From Aquilaria yunnanensis (taxonomy: Eukaryota; Streptophyta; Magnoliopsida; Malvales; Thymelaeaceae): 64,000 bases of DNA. Below are positions 22,696-34,483 of this stretch, one piece after another; the stretch's first letter is position 1; each line of letters begins with the position of its first letter. Made by a program: the position numbers and the translations under genes. The notes beneath the pieces are model-generated. The model was not told the origin of the DNA and did not search any database. It saw nothing but the letters and a program-made list of their open reading frames with translations. Location of the stretch: NCBI GenBank assembly GCA_039654915.1, contig CM077596.1, positions 44,886,501 to 44,950,500 on the forward strand. The letters run 5' to 3'.

Positions 22696-24645
22696 GTTGA
22701 GTGTTTTTCTCAATTTGCAGCCTTACTTTCTCATGTAAAGCCTTGACCATCTTTGAATTTTTGGATCCATCTCCACTAGCAATATCACTTCAAGGTAAAG
22801 GCATTAAATCCATAGGAGTTAGTGAGTTAAAACCATATATAACCTCAACAGGTGAAAAACCTGTGATTTTGTGCATTACCCTATTATAAGCAAACTCAAC
22901 ATGAGATAAAACGTCCTCTCAATTTTCAAATTCTTTTGAAAGATGGCCCTTAGTATATTCATGGAATTCCTATTAGTTACTTCAATTTGTCCTCTAGTTT
23001 GTGGATGAAAAGTTGTAGAGAACATAAGCATGGTACCTAACTTGCTCCACAAAACTCTCCAAAAGTGACTAAAGAACTTCACATCTCAATCACTAACATT
23101 GGTCCTTAAAAGTCCATGCAATCACACAACCTCTTTGAAGAATAGGTTGGTAATGCGCATAACATTATCTATCTTGTGACAAGGAACAAAATGAGTCATC
23201 TTTGAGAATCTGTTCACAATCACAAAAAAAAAAAGTCTTTCGCATTCTTTGTTCTAGGAAGTCCTACAACAAATTCTATAGAAAGGTGAGTCCAAGGATG
23301 AGAAAGAATTGGCAAAGAAGTGTAAAGACCATAAGGATTTCTTTTGGACTTAGCCCTTTTACACTCAAGACAACTAGCTCAAACTTTTTCCACATCATTT
23401 TTCATCCTCAGCCAAAAAAAGTTTTCCTTGAGCACACTTAAGGTTTTCTCAATACCAAAGTGTTCCATTAAGCCTCCTGCATAGGCTTCCAATACCAACA
23501 AAGTTCTCAAAGAAAACTTAGGTATACACAACTTATCGTGCTTAGAAAGAAAGCCATCAACTCTATAGTATCTCTCAAAATCTGAATGTGTTCACTTAGC
23601 ATAGAGCTCACCCAAGTCAGAATCACCTTCATGTAAGTGTTTAAATACTCCAATCCTAAGATCTTAGCATCTAAAGAAGAAAGAAGAACATAGCTCCTTG
23701 ACAATGCATATTGGCTGCAATATTTTCCTTGCCTTGCTTGTACTTGATGTGGTATGGAAAGATCTCAACGAACTCTACCCACCTTGCATACCTTTTATTG
23801 AGTTTTCCTTAGCATTTCAAGTGTTTGAAGAATTGATAGTTTGTATGAATGATGAACTCCTTCGGCCATAAGTAATGTAGCCAAGTTTCAAGTGCTTTCA
23901 CCAAGACATACAATTGCTTGCCATAGATTAGGTAGTTTAAGGTTGCTCCACTTAGCTCCTCACTAAAGTAAACTATGGGTTGACATTCCCCCACATCAAA
24001 ATAGGATCAATACCATGTCCACATGCATTACATTCAATCTCAAAGAGCTTAGAAAAATCAGGCAAAGCTAAAATAGGTGCATTGCTCAGTTTGTGCTTAA
24101 GTGTCCTAAAGACATCTTCTTGTGCTTTTTCCCACTTAAAGCCTCCATTCTTCTTTTCCACTTCATTCAAAGGCACAAAAATAAATGAGAAATCCTTTAC
24201 AAACCTTCCATAAAAACTAGCAAGTCCATGTAAAGATGTCACCTCAAAATTAGTCTTAGGAGTTGGGCAATCTTGTGTGGCCTTTACCTTTCCTAGATCA
24301 ACCTCCACACCTTTGGAACTCACAATAAATCCAGGAAATATAACATGGTTAGTATGAAAAGAACACTTTTTAAGGTTAGCATACACCTTTTCAATCCTCA
24401 ATGTTTCTAACACATGCCTTAGATGCTCAACATGGTCACACAAGCTGCTACTATACACTAAAATGTCATCAAAGCAAACCACAACATACTTACCAGTGAA
24501 ATCTCTTAAGACATGATTCATGAGTATCATAAAAGTACTAAGGGTCTTAGATAAACCAAATGGCATGACAAACCACTCATATAACCTGAATTTAGTTTGG
24601 AATGTTGCCTTCCACTCATCCCCCTCTTTCATCCTTTTTTGATGG
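22696..24645 (-). pseudogene. pol: Reina-like reverse transcriptase, RNase H and integrase
   Basis: From 24632 downward the minus strand encodes most of a reverse transcriptase (MPFGL and catalytic FDD in CFDDILVYS, about 24480), a thumb, RNase H (about 24100-23810), a linker, a degraded integrase zinc region (about 23500-23350) and a core with LWSKLGT...FSTTFHPQT (23080-22990). The longest open piece is 219 residues. Multiple frameshifts and stops occur, above all at 23800-23100. The first reverse transcriptase motifs are absent because element B inserted at 24646. Confidence 0.82.
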
Positions 24646-27123
24646 TGTTACCACCTCACAAAATGGGAGAATTACAAGTGTGTCATAATGGCTAAAAACC
24701 ATTATATTGTGTAATTCTCAATATAGTGATTGAAGTTTGGGGGGTAAAAGGTATGATCAACATCTCCTTAAAAGTGTTCCAAGTTGGTAACTTGGTCCCC
24801 AAGAAAAGCCTTAAGGATTGCTTGTTTGTCAAGCAACCTATGGACTTTTTTGTAAGATTTTGGAAATTCGGGTACTCAATTGCAAAACTTTCACAAAAGA
24901 GATTTGGAGAGTTATGGGAAGGATATGAATGGTATGAAAGTGCTATTGGAGGACCAAATTGCTTATGGAAGATAACTAAGGACAAAGAAAACACAAAAAT
25001 GCATAAAGGACCTAAGTGTTCTAATGTAGGCCTTAAGATGTGTATGTCTATGACTTAAGTCAAATGAAAGTTTTGTGGCATTATCCCACATAAGGAGGGC
25101 TGCTAAAGGAAGATAAGGATGGTCAAATGTGGGCCAAGAGATTAAGACTAAGAAACCATAGTCTTATAGCAAGGAAAATGACATAAGACAAGGTTAAGAC
25201 TACTTAAGTGTGTTTAGTGTACTTTTGACTATTTAAGTCGTCAAGACCACCTTTGCTTCTCTAAATTTCAGCCTCCACCAGCAAAAAGAAAGCCAGCGCT
25301 CTCATCCACACTTCCTCCATAGCCACCATACCTTCAAACTCAAAACTACTTGCAATTGAAGTCAAGGAAGCACAATTGGAAGCTATTTGGTGCTATTGCT
25401 TGAGTGCACCTAGAATCAAGCTCCAATTTCAGCATACCCATCAAGGTAAGGGTTCTCTTGCTCTCATGGGTTGTTTTCTACAATTTTCAAACATCCATGG
25501 AGCTAGGGCTAAGCTTGAAAAAGAGCCATGTGCTTGATGAACCAAGCTTAGTGAAGGGAGTGCACTTATTGAAGGTTTTGTGACCTAGTGTAAAGTGCAC
25601 AGTGATGGCAGCGAATTTCTAGGTTTCTAGAGCCCAAAAGTTAGTACTAACTAGTGTTAAAATCCTCCTAAGACCAAGAATTAGCTTGAGGAGGGCTTCC
25701 ATAGTGATTTGGTTATGTTTATTATGTGTTTTATGGACTAACCTATGGTATATGTTGCTGCCACATTTCATGTGTTTGTTGTTTGTGTTTGGCTGCTGCA
25801 TTTGGTTGCTATATCTTGTATATATGCATTGTGGTTTTTTTGTTTTAGTGTCTTTGGATGCAGGTTTTAATGATGGTTACATTGCCTATTGAATCCAAGT
25901 GCTACCCTTACTAAGTTTCTCAATGAAACTTACTCCCCTCAATTTTGTCATTTCAGGTCCAGCTGAAACATCACCTTCAAACTAACCTTTTTGGTTTGAG
26001 TTTTAATCTGAAATTTCAGGTACATGAACTTCCATATGTATACTAATGATCTGGAAATTTTGGTAATTTTAGGAGCACATTTGGTATTTTTAATGGTGGT
26101 ACTTATTATGTTGTGCAGCAGCTGTCCAGCATCCTGTTTTTGGAGTCCATTGTATCTCAGGACCTCCTGTAACCTAGGGTGTGTATTTATCTGAGTTAAG
26201 ACCATATTGTAGTGCATGTATGCATGTATGTGTAGTGTATGAAAAATGAGACAAGTATGTGAACATTTGAGTAATGTTTTGGCTATGTAAGTAATGTGGT
26301 GCAAAGCTGCCTAAGTGTGAATGATGGGCTGCTTACTTGTAAATTCTGTTTTAGCCACATAAAGTTGTTAAAAGAAAGGGAATGTAATTCCATTGTGTAA
26401 TGGATATATACGGGATAGCCTTGGAGTGCTTTCCCCTTGTGAATGAAGTGTTTGAATGGTTTGGAAAAATTGTATGGGCAAAATGGTCCAAAAGTTGCCA
26501 GAATTTCAGTACCTAAAGTTGAATATCTCCCTGTGTAGAATGAATCTTGGTATGAAATTTTGACCACACCTATAGAACATCTAGAGGTTGAACTGGAATT
26601 TGGAATTTCTGAATTTGGAGCCTTGTAGCCAAAGATATGACGTTGCAAAGTTGGCTAAATTACTGTTCATTTGGTCAAAATTTTGTAACCAACTTAAAAA
26701 ATTCATAACTTGGTCCATAGGTGGGCTATTGATGTAAAACAAAATTCCTTGGTTTGCTCTAAGTCTCTACTTGGTAATGAAGCAAACAAAACAAGGGGTA
26801 TATGGCTAGAATGATACAGTTTATTAGTGGAACTTACAGGCACAGTGGCTGGTCACTAGAATTTAATAAGATTGCCTAATGTGTGGTAGCCAATATTAAG
26901 ACTTGTGCTAGTGTTTTCCTTCTTTGCTGCCATGGTGTACAGGAAATGTGAATATGTGTGTGATGGTTGGACCAATATGCATGTGTTTACATAGTGCCCA
27001 AAAGGGCCACTTGGGTATACACACTAAAGGTAGTGTTCTGATAGCCTACAAAAGATTACCAATCCTGAGAGTTTAAATGCACAATTTTGGCACCATAATT
27101 GGACTACCCCGGAGTGGGTAACA
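24646..27123 (+). repeat. element B 5' LTR
   Basis: It starts TGTTACCACC and ends GGGTAACA, 2,478 bp, matching 63212-64000 at its start. A TATA-like stretch is not obvious. Short frames inside, on both strands, are not conserved coding sequence. Confidence 0.92.
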
Positions 27124-27128
27124 GAAGT

Positions 27129-27140
27129 TGGTATCAGAGC
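27129..27140 (+). other. element B primer-binding site
   Basis: TGGTATCAGAGC, five bases after the LTR, is the standard site complementary to initiator tRNA-Met. Confidence 0.92.
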
Positions 27141-27459
27141 ATGGTTTATACATGTACATTGCATATAAATATGTTCCTTCTGGAAGCTTAGAAGACACAA
27201 ATGATGAGGCCATTGAAGAGGAAGATGAGGATAGGAGAAATCCATGAGGAAGAAGACTAAGGTCTCAATTGGTCAGGTGTCCAGGACCAATCTCTCAGTC
27301 TATAACCATTCCTCCACTAGGAATGAGATTGAGTAAGGCCGTGAGAGAAGATCCAGGAGAAGGCAGAGAAATCATACAGAGCATTACCACACAGAGGACT
27401 CTCACAGATCCAAGAGACATAGATTAGAGGATCTAGAAGGCCTAGATGAGGTCAGACTG

Positions 27460-28362
27460 TTGGAGAGGTTGCAAGGCCTAAGACCTCCACAGTTTGATGG
27501 AAGAGCTGGGCCAGAGAGAGCTGAGGAGTGGTTAATCTTCATTGAAAAGATGTTTGAGAGGATGCCACTCAGCTCCACCAAGAAGGTGTCACTGGCTACT
27601 TATAAGTTGGTAGGCAGTGCAGAGATATGGTGGGGGAGCACCAGAGATAGGTATGCTTTCCAGAAGGGGAGTAGGCCAGGAAGAAATATTAAGATGAGCT
27701 GGCTAGAGTTCACACAGCTATTCCAGGAGCAGTACATCAATGATGCTGTCAAGGATATGAAGCAAGCTGAATTTGATGCTCTAAGGCAAGACAATCTCAG
27801 TGTCCTAGAGTATGAGCACAAATTCAATCAGTTGGTGAGGTATGCTCCTCAGTATCATGGACTTGAGGAATTGAAGGCCAAAAGATTTGTCAGAGGCCTG
27901 AAGTCAGACATTAGAAAGGCTGTTAGACCTTTTAGAGCGGTTACATACTATGAAGCAGTGCAGAAAGCTCTATTAGTAGAGCAAGAGGAGTATGGGACTA
28001 AGTACTTTCCCAGTGGACCAGGGGAAAGTAGTCAAGCAGGAGGCAAGCAGAAGAAACCACCACATGGCAAGGGAATTGCCAAGAGTTCCCATTTTGGTGG
28101 TGAGGGCAAGGTTAAGGGGAAGTTCCCTAGCCTAAGGTGCCCTAAGTGTAGGAGGTTTCATGGAAAGAAACCTTGCTACTTTGATACCCAAGCGTGTCTA
28201 AGATGTAGATCCATGGATCATTGGATCAAAGACTGCCCACAGGTTCAAAGGAGGCCAGAAGACCAAGGTCCAGTAAGGCCTATTAGGGCAGGACTTAGAG
28301 GGGGAGCACCTAGGGAGGGACAGCAGAGGCTAGTTCCTCCAATGCCTCGACCTCCAGTGTAG
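27460..28362 (+). pseudogene. gag: element B gag
   Basis: This is an open stretch of 300 codons. The retrotransposon gag domain spans about residues 10-170 (EEWLIFIEKMF, WW, LVRYAPQYH). A cysteine-rich part with CPKCRRFHGKKPC is followed by a CCHC zinc knuckle, C-X2-C-X4-H-X4-C, starting CLRCRSMDHW. It ends at a TAG at 28360-28362 where the chromovirus polyprotein should run on into protease; the next frame opens at 28384. The true N-terminus is probably upstream, where stops now interrupt the frame. Confidence 0.85.
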
Positions 28363-28383
28363 AGAGCTGGCAGAGTCTTTCAA

Positions 28384-30787
28384 GTGGAGAAGCCAGAAAC
28401 ATTAGAGCAGGGAGGAGCACTAAAAGGTAACATTTACCTTAATGGTATGCCTGTTAGTATTCTATTTGATACTGGTGCATCTGTGTCTATAGTGGCTAGG
28501 AATTTTGTTGATGCCCTGAAATTGCCTACTGAAATCATGCCCAGGATATCCTTAGTGAAAACAGCAGGTAGTCAATGTCTTTTCACTAATGACCTAGCTA
28601 AGGATTGTGAGCTAGTAGTAGGAAAGACTAAGGTTATGACTAATCTGCTAGTGTTGGACATTCCTAAGTATGATTTAGTGCTGGGTATGAATTGGCTTGC
28701 TATGCATAACATAAGAATTGATTGTGCTAAGAGAGAAATCACATTGCCTAATGGTGAAGTGCATGCATTAGTGAATTCTAAGGAATTAGTGTATGAAATG
28801 CATGGCATGGAGCTAGAGGTATTAGATGAGATACCTGTGATTTCTGAGCATGATTACTGTTATGCATTGAATGAATTGCACTGTGATAAGGAAGTGGACA
28901 GAATACCTATAGTGAGAGAGTTTCCACAAGTCTTTCCTAAAGACCTGCCAGGTATTCCTCCACAAAGGGAGATTGAATTTGAAATCAAGCTACAACCAGA
29001 AGCTAGTCCAATATCCATACCTCCTTACAGAATGCCAATCACAGAGATGAATGAGCTAAAGAAACAACTTGATGAACTTCTTGAAAAAGGGTTCATAAGG
29101 CCAAGTGTTTCACCATGGGGAGCTCCTGTTCTCTTTGTGAAAAAAAGATGGATCTTTGAGACTATGCATTGACTACAGGAAGCTTAATGCAGTGTCTATC
29201 AAGAAAAAGTATCCACTCCCTAGGATTGAGGATTTGTTTGATCAACTCAAGGGAGCTAGGATCTTCTCCAAGATAGATTTGAGATCTGGATACTTCCAGT
29301 TGAGAGTAAAGGAAGAGGACATTCCTAAGACTGCATTTAGGACCAGATATGGCCATTATGAGTACACAGTCATGCCGTTTGGTTTGACTAATGCCCCAGC
29401 TGTTTTCATGGACCTGATGCACATGGTGTTCAGACCACATCTGGATAAATTTGTGGTTGTGTTCATTGATGACATCCTAGTGTATTCCAAGGATGAAAAT
29501 GAACATGAACATCATTTGAAGATTGTCTTAAAGACTCTGTTGCAGCATCAGCTTTATGCTAAGTTATCCAAGTGTGAATTCTGGATAAGGGAAGTGTCTT
29601 TCCTAGGACACATCATAGATGCACATGGCCTTAAGGCAAACCCTGAAATGGTCAAGGCAGTGCAAGAGTGGGAAAGACCAAAGACTGTGAAAGAAATCAG
29701 AAGTTTCCTAGGATTAGCTGGATACTACAGGAGATTTGTATCAGGCTTTAGCATGATTGCCTCAGTTCTTACTCATCTGACCAAGAAGGGTCAAAGATTT
29801 GAGTGGACTGAGAAGTGTGAAAAGAGTTTCCAGGAGCTCAAGCAAAGGTTGATTAAAGCTCCAGTGTTGATTCTTCCTGATCCAAGTAAGCCCTACATCA
29901 TATATACAGATGCATCTAGATCTGGGTTAGGTTGTGTGCTTATGCAAGACAGAAATGTCATTGCTTATGGGTCAAGGCAGTTAAGAACCCATGAGCAAAA
30001 TTATCCTACCCATGGCCTAGAACTGGCAGCAGTGATTTTTGCTCTAAAGCAATGGAGACATTACTTGATGGGTAGTTCCTTTGTGATCTACATTGACCAT
30101 AAGAGCATAAAGTACTTGTTCACTCAGAAAGAGTTGAACATGAGGCAAAGGAGATGGTTAGAGTACATCAAGGACTATGACTGCAGTATACAGTACACAA
30201 AGGGCAAAGGCAATCTAGTAGCAGATGCCTTGAGCAGGAAGTACACAGGACTTTTGAAAGGAAGATCCTTAGCTGATCATGACGAGCAAAATAGTCTGCT
30301 ATGCCTATGGCATAAATGGCATAAGTGGGAGGAAGCCCAAATTTACACATTGACAATTCAGTCTGGATGGATTGAAGAAGCCAAAAAGGCACAAGAGACA
30401 GATCCTGATCTGAAAAAGATCTCAGGAGAGGAAAAAGGTTCCTTATATCAATCATTTGCCTACAAGCAAGGATTACTGTACTTCAAGGACCGAATATATG
30501 TGCCTAAAGGAGCAAAGCTCAGGGATGAAATACTTGAAGAAGCTAACATAAGCAAGTTGAACATCCATCCAAGAAATGAGAAAATGTATAAAAATTTGAA
30601 GAGCCACTTCTGGTGGCCACATATGAAGAGAGACAAAGCTACTTATGTCTTCAAATGTGCCACATGCCAGAGGGTAAAGGGCCAGAGGGTAAAGGTAGAG
30701 CACCAGAAGCCAGCTGGTATCCTACAGACTCTACCTATACTAGTGAGGAAGTGGGGCAACATAACCATGGACTTTTTGACTAGGTTG
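28384..30787 (+). pseudogene. pol: element B protease, reverse transcriptase, RNase H and integrase start
   Basis: The protease active site is ILFDTGASVS near 28457-28486. The reverse transcriptase holds the DYRKLNAV and PLPRIEDL blocks and catalytic [10 protein letters not shown] near 29459-29488. RNase H starts with IYTDASRSG (about 29900), and the integrase zinc region with CATCQ ends near 30675. One extra A in the run at 29139-29145 shifts the frame just before DYRKL. From 29156 the frame is open for 545 codons, until element C interrupts the integrase core at 30788 just after MDFLTRL. Confidence 0.9.
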
Positions 30788-31303
30788 TGTTGACACCCAA
30801 TTTCGTCCGACTATTAAAAATTTAAAAATAAAATTTAAAAATAAAATAAAATAACATAAAAATAATTTAAATTTAATTATTATTATTAATTAATTAATTT
30901 AAAAAATAAAAAAATTAAATTAAATAGTTTAGGGGGGGCATTTTTGTTTCATAAGGTTAAATGGTATATATGTAAAATATAAAAAGGGGAAATTTTTTTA
31001 AAAGAATTGACAAAAATAAGAAGTTTGGGGAGAAAATGACAAAATTGAGAAGTTTGGGAAAAATCTGACTTAATCTGGAAGTTCCAGGGAAATCTGGTGA
31101 TTTTTCACATGGTTTTGGGCCAAATTGACAGAACAGACAAATTTGGGCCAATTAGTAATTTCGTAAAAAAATCTGGGACCAGATCAGTAGTCAACAAAAG
31201 CTGAAGGACTAAAACTATTATTTTGACCAAACTATGAGATAAATTTGTTTTTAATTAAATTTTGAATTATTTTTAAATCAAAGGAATCCAATACTCCTCC
31301 CCT

Positions 31304-31312
31304 CTATAAATA
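31304..31312 (+). promoter_or_regulatory. element C 5' LTR TATA box
   Basis: CTATAAATA is followed about 25-30 bp on by the likely RNA start. The equivalent place in the 3' LTR (about 59845-59853) reads CTATACATT, so the box is lost there. Confidence 0.7.
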
Positions 31313-31959
31313 GGGGTCCAAACCTGCAAAGAAAAAGAGATTAGCAAGATTAGAGCTCCTAACTAAAAAAAAGTGAAAACTGTAGCAACAGTCCCTAGTT
31401 TTTTCTCCTACACTCAAACAAATCCTGGACTTCTGCTCTACCCGTTTCCGTCCATTACCGTTTTTTTCCTTTTCGTCTGAACGCCGTTTCCCACGCCAGC
31501 GCCTCGTCCTCCCACACCGTCTCCCCACCTCCTCAGCCGTCGCCGTCGCCCCTGTCCGTTGCCGTTTTCTTTTCCTTCCCCGTCGTGACGCCGCCTTCCT
31601 CTCCTTTCTCCTCCTCCCTCCTCGCCACCTTGCCTGCACACCGTTGCCGCCCTAGCCCCTGTCGCCGACGAGGCCAGCCAAGGCAGTCTCCCCCTCTATC
31701 GTCACCGGAAAACTGGGAATCGGAGACAAACTCGTTTTCGCGACCCGCAAACCGACCCGTTTCTGTCCGGTTTCAACCCAGTTAACTCCAGTTTAGGTAT
31801 AACTCTCCTTTAGCCCTTCTGATTTTCTGTTGTGCTCATATAAGCCACTAACTTTCTTGTTCTTGCAGATATGCCATTAACAGCTAACTTTTGGTGTTTA
31901 TTTTTTTTTATTTCTTTTTTATTTTTCTTGTTATTTCTTTTTATGGAAGGTTATACCTC

Positions 31960-32560
31960 CTACTTTTATGTGGATGGTCAAATGCCCCACTTTCCTTATT
32001 TATTTACTTTTCTGCATTTATTTACTTTATGCACTTTTATTTTTTTACGTGGATGGCTAAATGCCTCACTTTCTTTATTTATTTACTTTTCTGCATTTAT
32101 TTACTTTATTCGCTTTTATTTTTTCGCGGATGGCTAAACGCCCCACTTTCTTTATTTTTTTACTTTTCTACATTTATTTACTTTATGCACTTTTATTTTT
32201 TTATGTGGATGACTAAACGCCCCACTTTCTTTATTTATTTACTTTATGTACTTTATTTTTTAAAAGTGGACGGCTAAGCACCCCATTTTTTTATTTATTT
32301 AATTTTCTGCCTTTTATTTATTTCTTTCTTTATTTTTCTGCACTTTATTTTTGTGTGGACGGTCAAGCGCCCCACTTTTCTTTATTTATTTATTTTTCTG
32401 CACTTTATTTATTTCTTTGTTTATTTACTTTCTGTACTTTATTTATTTCTTTATTTATTTATTTTTCTGCACTTTATTTTTACGTGGATGGTTAAGCACC
32501 CCACATTATTTATTTACCTTTTTTATTTACTTTTCTGCAATTTATTTTTCTTTTTGTGGA
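31960..32560. repeat. degenerate tandem array in element C LTR
   Basis: Units of roughly 65-75 bp combine a T-rich part (TTTATTTACTTTTCTGC) with GTGGATGGCTAAACGCCCCA. About eight imperfect copies occur, mirrored at about 60540-61075 in the 3' LTR. Confidence 0.8.
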
Positions 32561-32949
32561 TGATTAACCTTACTTATTTTATTTATTTATCATTTTTTTT
32601 ATGACTGGCCAAGAGCCCATCTAACTTCCTTATTTTATTTTTTTTATTATTACAACCAAGCCCCCCTGTCCTTTATTTTTTTCATCATTTTAAACATTAT
32701 TTGGAATATTAAGACACTTATTTTTTTTATTTCCTTTAAATAACAAAAGTTAACCTTTTATTCCTTTTATCAAAAATAAAATAAAATAAAATGATAACTA
32801 GACGATTCAAAAAAAATCAATGGTTTTGAATAAGTATATTTTTAGATCTATGGATTAGATAATTACTTTAAAAAAAATCTTTCAAAAAAAAAAAAAGAAA
32901 ACAAAAAAAATTTTAAAAAAATAATAAAAAGGAAAATAATATTAAGATC

Positions 32950-33370
32950 ATTAAAATTCCATATTCAGATAATTCGGCAGAATTTATGATATGGATTAAT
33001 AATTAATTAAAATATTCAATAATAAATTAAAAATTAAAATTTTCATTAAATTCCATATCCAGGTGATTCGATAGGATCCATGGTTTGGAAAATATCAAAT
33101 TTTTAATAAAAATGAATAAAAATTAAGTACCAAGATTAAAAAATCCATATTCCGATAATTCGATAGAATTTATGATATGGATTAATAATTAATTAAAACA
33201 TTTAATAATAAATAAAAATTAAATTTCATTAAATTTCATATCTGGGTGATTCGATAGAATCCATGGTTTGGAAATATTAAATTTATTATAAAATTATTAT
33301 AAAAAATCAAGTATCAAGATTTAAAATTCCATATCTGGTTGATTTGATAAGATTCATGGTTTGGAATTAA
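32950..33370. repeat. alternating direct repeats in element C LTR
   Basis: Two unit types alternate: one with GATAATTCGATAGAATTTAT and one with GGTGATTCGATAGGATCCAT, each after CCATAT. Spacing is about 90-110 bp; the same array is at about 61515-61910. Confidence 0.75.
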
Positions 33371-33600
33371 ATTAAATAAAATTCATTAAAATTATTCTCA
33401 ATCAAAGATTAGATCAATAAATAAATAGTTAGGAAAAGATAAAAACTGAACCCCATGGTACCAATTTCCGGGCGCTTTAATGAGGTTATTTTAGCGTAAC
33501 CGACTCACGATCTTAGAATCTCTCACAGACCATAACAGGTATCCAATCGACCTAGGTAAACCAATTGGTGGTGACTCCTAAAAATCACGTTGCTACAGCT

Positions 33601-33618
33601 TGGCAACTCCGCTGGGGA
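33601..33618 (+). other. element C primer-binding site
   Basis: TGGCAACTCCGCTGGGGA lies three bases after the LTR. It is close to the tRNA-Arg-type site used by Ogre elements, with one likely change. Confidence 0.65.
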
Positions 33619-34483
33619 CGAGTCTAGCCATAAAAAGGGTTTAGTTTTGCTCTTTTTCTTTCTTGTTTGTTTCTTGACATACTGATTTGATGTGTTGAGT
33701 ATTTTTTAGATTGTTACACGCACACACCTCGGCATGCATAATGAGCTCAATACCCAAGCTCACTCCAACCAAGTTCTACAAAATACCCGGGTTAGGCTAG
33801 TCGCGTGAGACAATAGTTTCCGCGCTTTCTCTAATCCGTAGTAGTCAGTAGTGTTGCCTGAGTGTGACAGTAGTCACCCCATGGGACCATGAAAACTACG
33901 ACTCGAATTAATTCTTCCTCACATAACCCTTGTGGGTGAGGAATTTAGCCTTTTCTAGTCCGATAGGACTTAGTAAGAGGGATTCGAGAACCAACCCATA
34001 ACCTTTCTTTTGAAAAAACCACCCTACGCATATAGAACTCCCCACTTAACCATAGAACTGGCCATAGAATTCCTACCATTTACCAACGCTATAAGCATGT
34101 CATTGTTATGCCATTTTGTTGCCCTACACTTTTGTTTTCTTCGTGTCTTATATTTATGGCTTTAACTCCTTTTCTCATAATAGTTCATGAGTTATTAATT
34201 GCTATTTAACTTGTTAATAACCTTATTTTTCTTTTGTTGTACTTCTGTTTTGTGCAATTTTTCTTCATGCATCAAAACCGCGCATCAAACTGTACTAACT
34301 TTTTGGTCTTTCTAATGACAACTAGAATTCTTAAGTTCCATGATAGTGGATAATCAAACTCATTTATTGCATGCATGCATTACATCTATCACATACATTT
34401 AAAGTCTAACAAAATGAATCTCACTTTAAAAAGGTAAAATTGGCCCTCAACACCGATATTCAACTCGGCTCCAAACAAGACTT
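33619..34483 (+). other. element C 5' leader
   Basis: About 865 bp of non-coding leader between primer site and gag. I see no extra N-terminal open frame of the kind found in some pea-type Ogre elements. Confidence 0.6.

Larger units (their letters stand above)
20017..24645 (-). mobile_element. Reina-like Ty3/gypsy element, 5' part missing from window
   Basis: On the minus strand a decayed pol (24645 to about 20950) runs into a PPT-like GTGTGGAGGAA and a short LTR. The integrase region contains LWSKLGT and FSTTFHPQT, typical of short-LTR chromoviruses of the Reina type. A solo LTR (21232-22695) interrupts the end of pol. Element B inserted at 24646, so the front half, if present, lies beyond 64000. 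Confidence 0.7.
30788..33597 (+). repeat. element C 5' LTR
   Basis: 2,810 bp, very AT-rich apart from a GC-rich block after the transcription start (31430-31760). It contains two repeat arrays (31960-32560 and 32950-33370). The matching 3' LTR is 59314-62142. Confidence 0.92.

Noticed and set aside
20017..24645. A host gene cluster on the minus strand
   Set aside because: The reading is reverse transcriptase, RNase H and integrase of a decayed gypsy element.
24692..25058. Overlapping frames of 100 and 110 codons on both strands in element B LTR, present again at 63258-63624
   Set aside because: Conserved only because the LTR is duplicated; no domain, and opposite strands are equally open.
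31871..32604. Phe/Tyr/Leu-rich frames of up to 148 codons in the LTRs of C, as membrane proteins
   Set aside because: They are translations of the T-rich LTR array; frame and length differ between the two LTRs.
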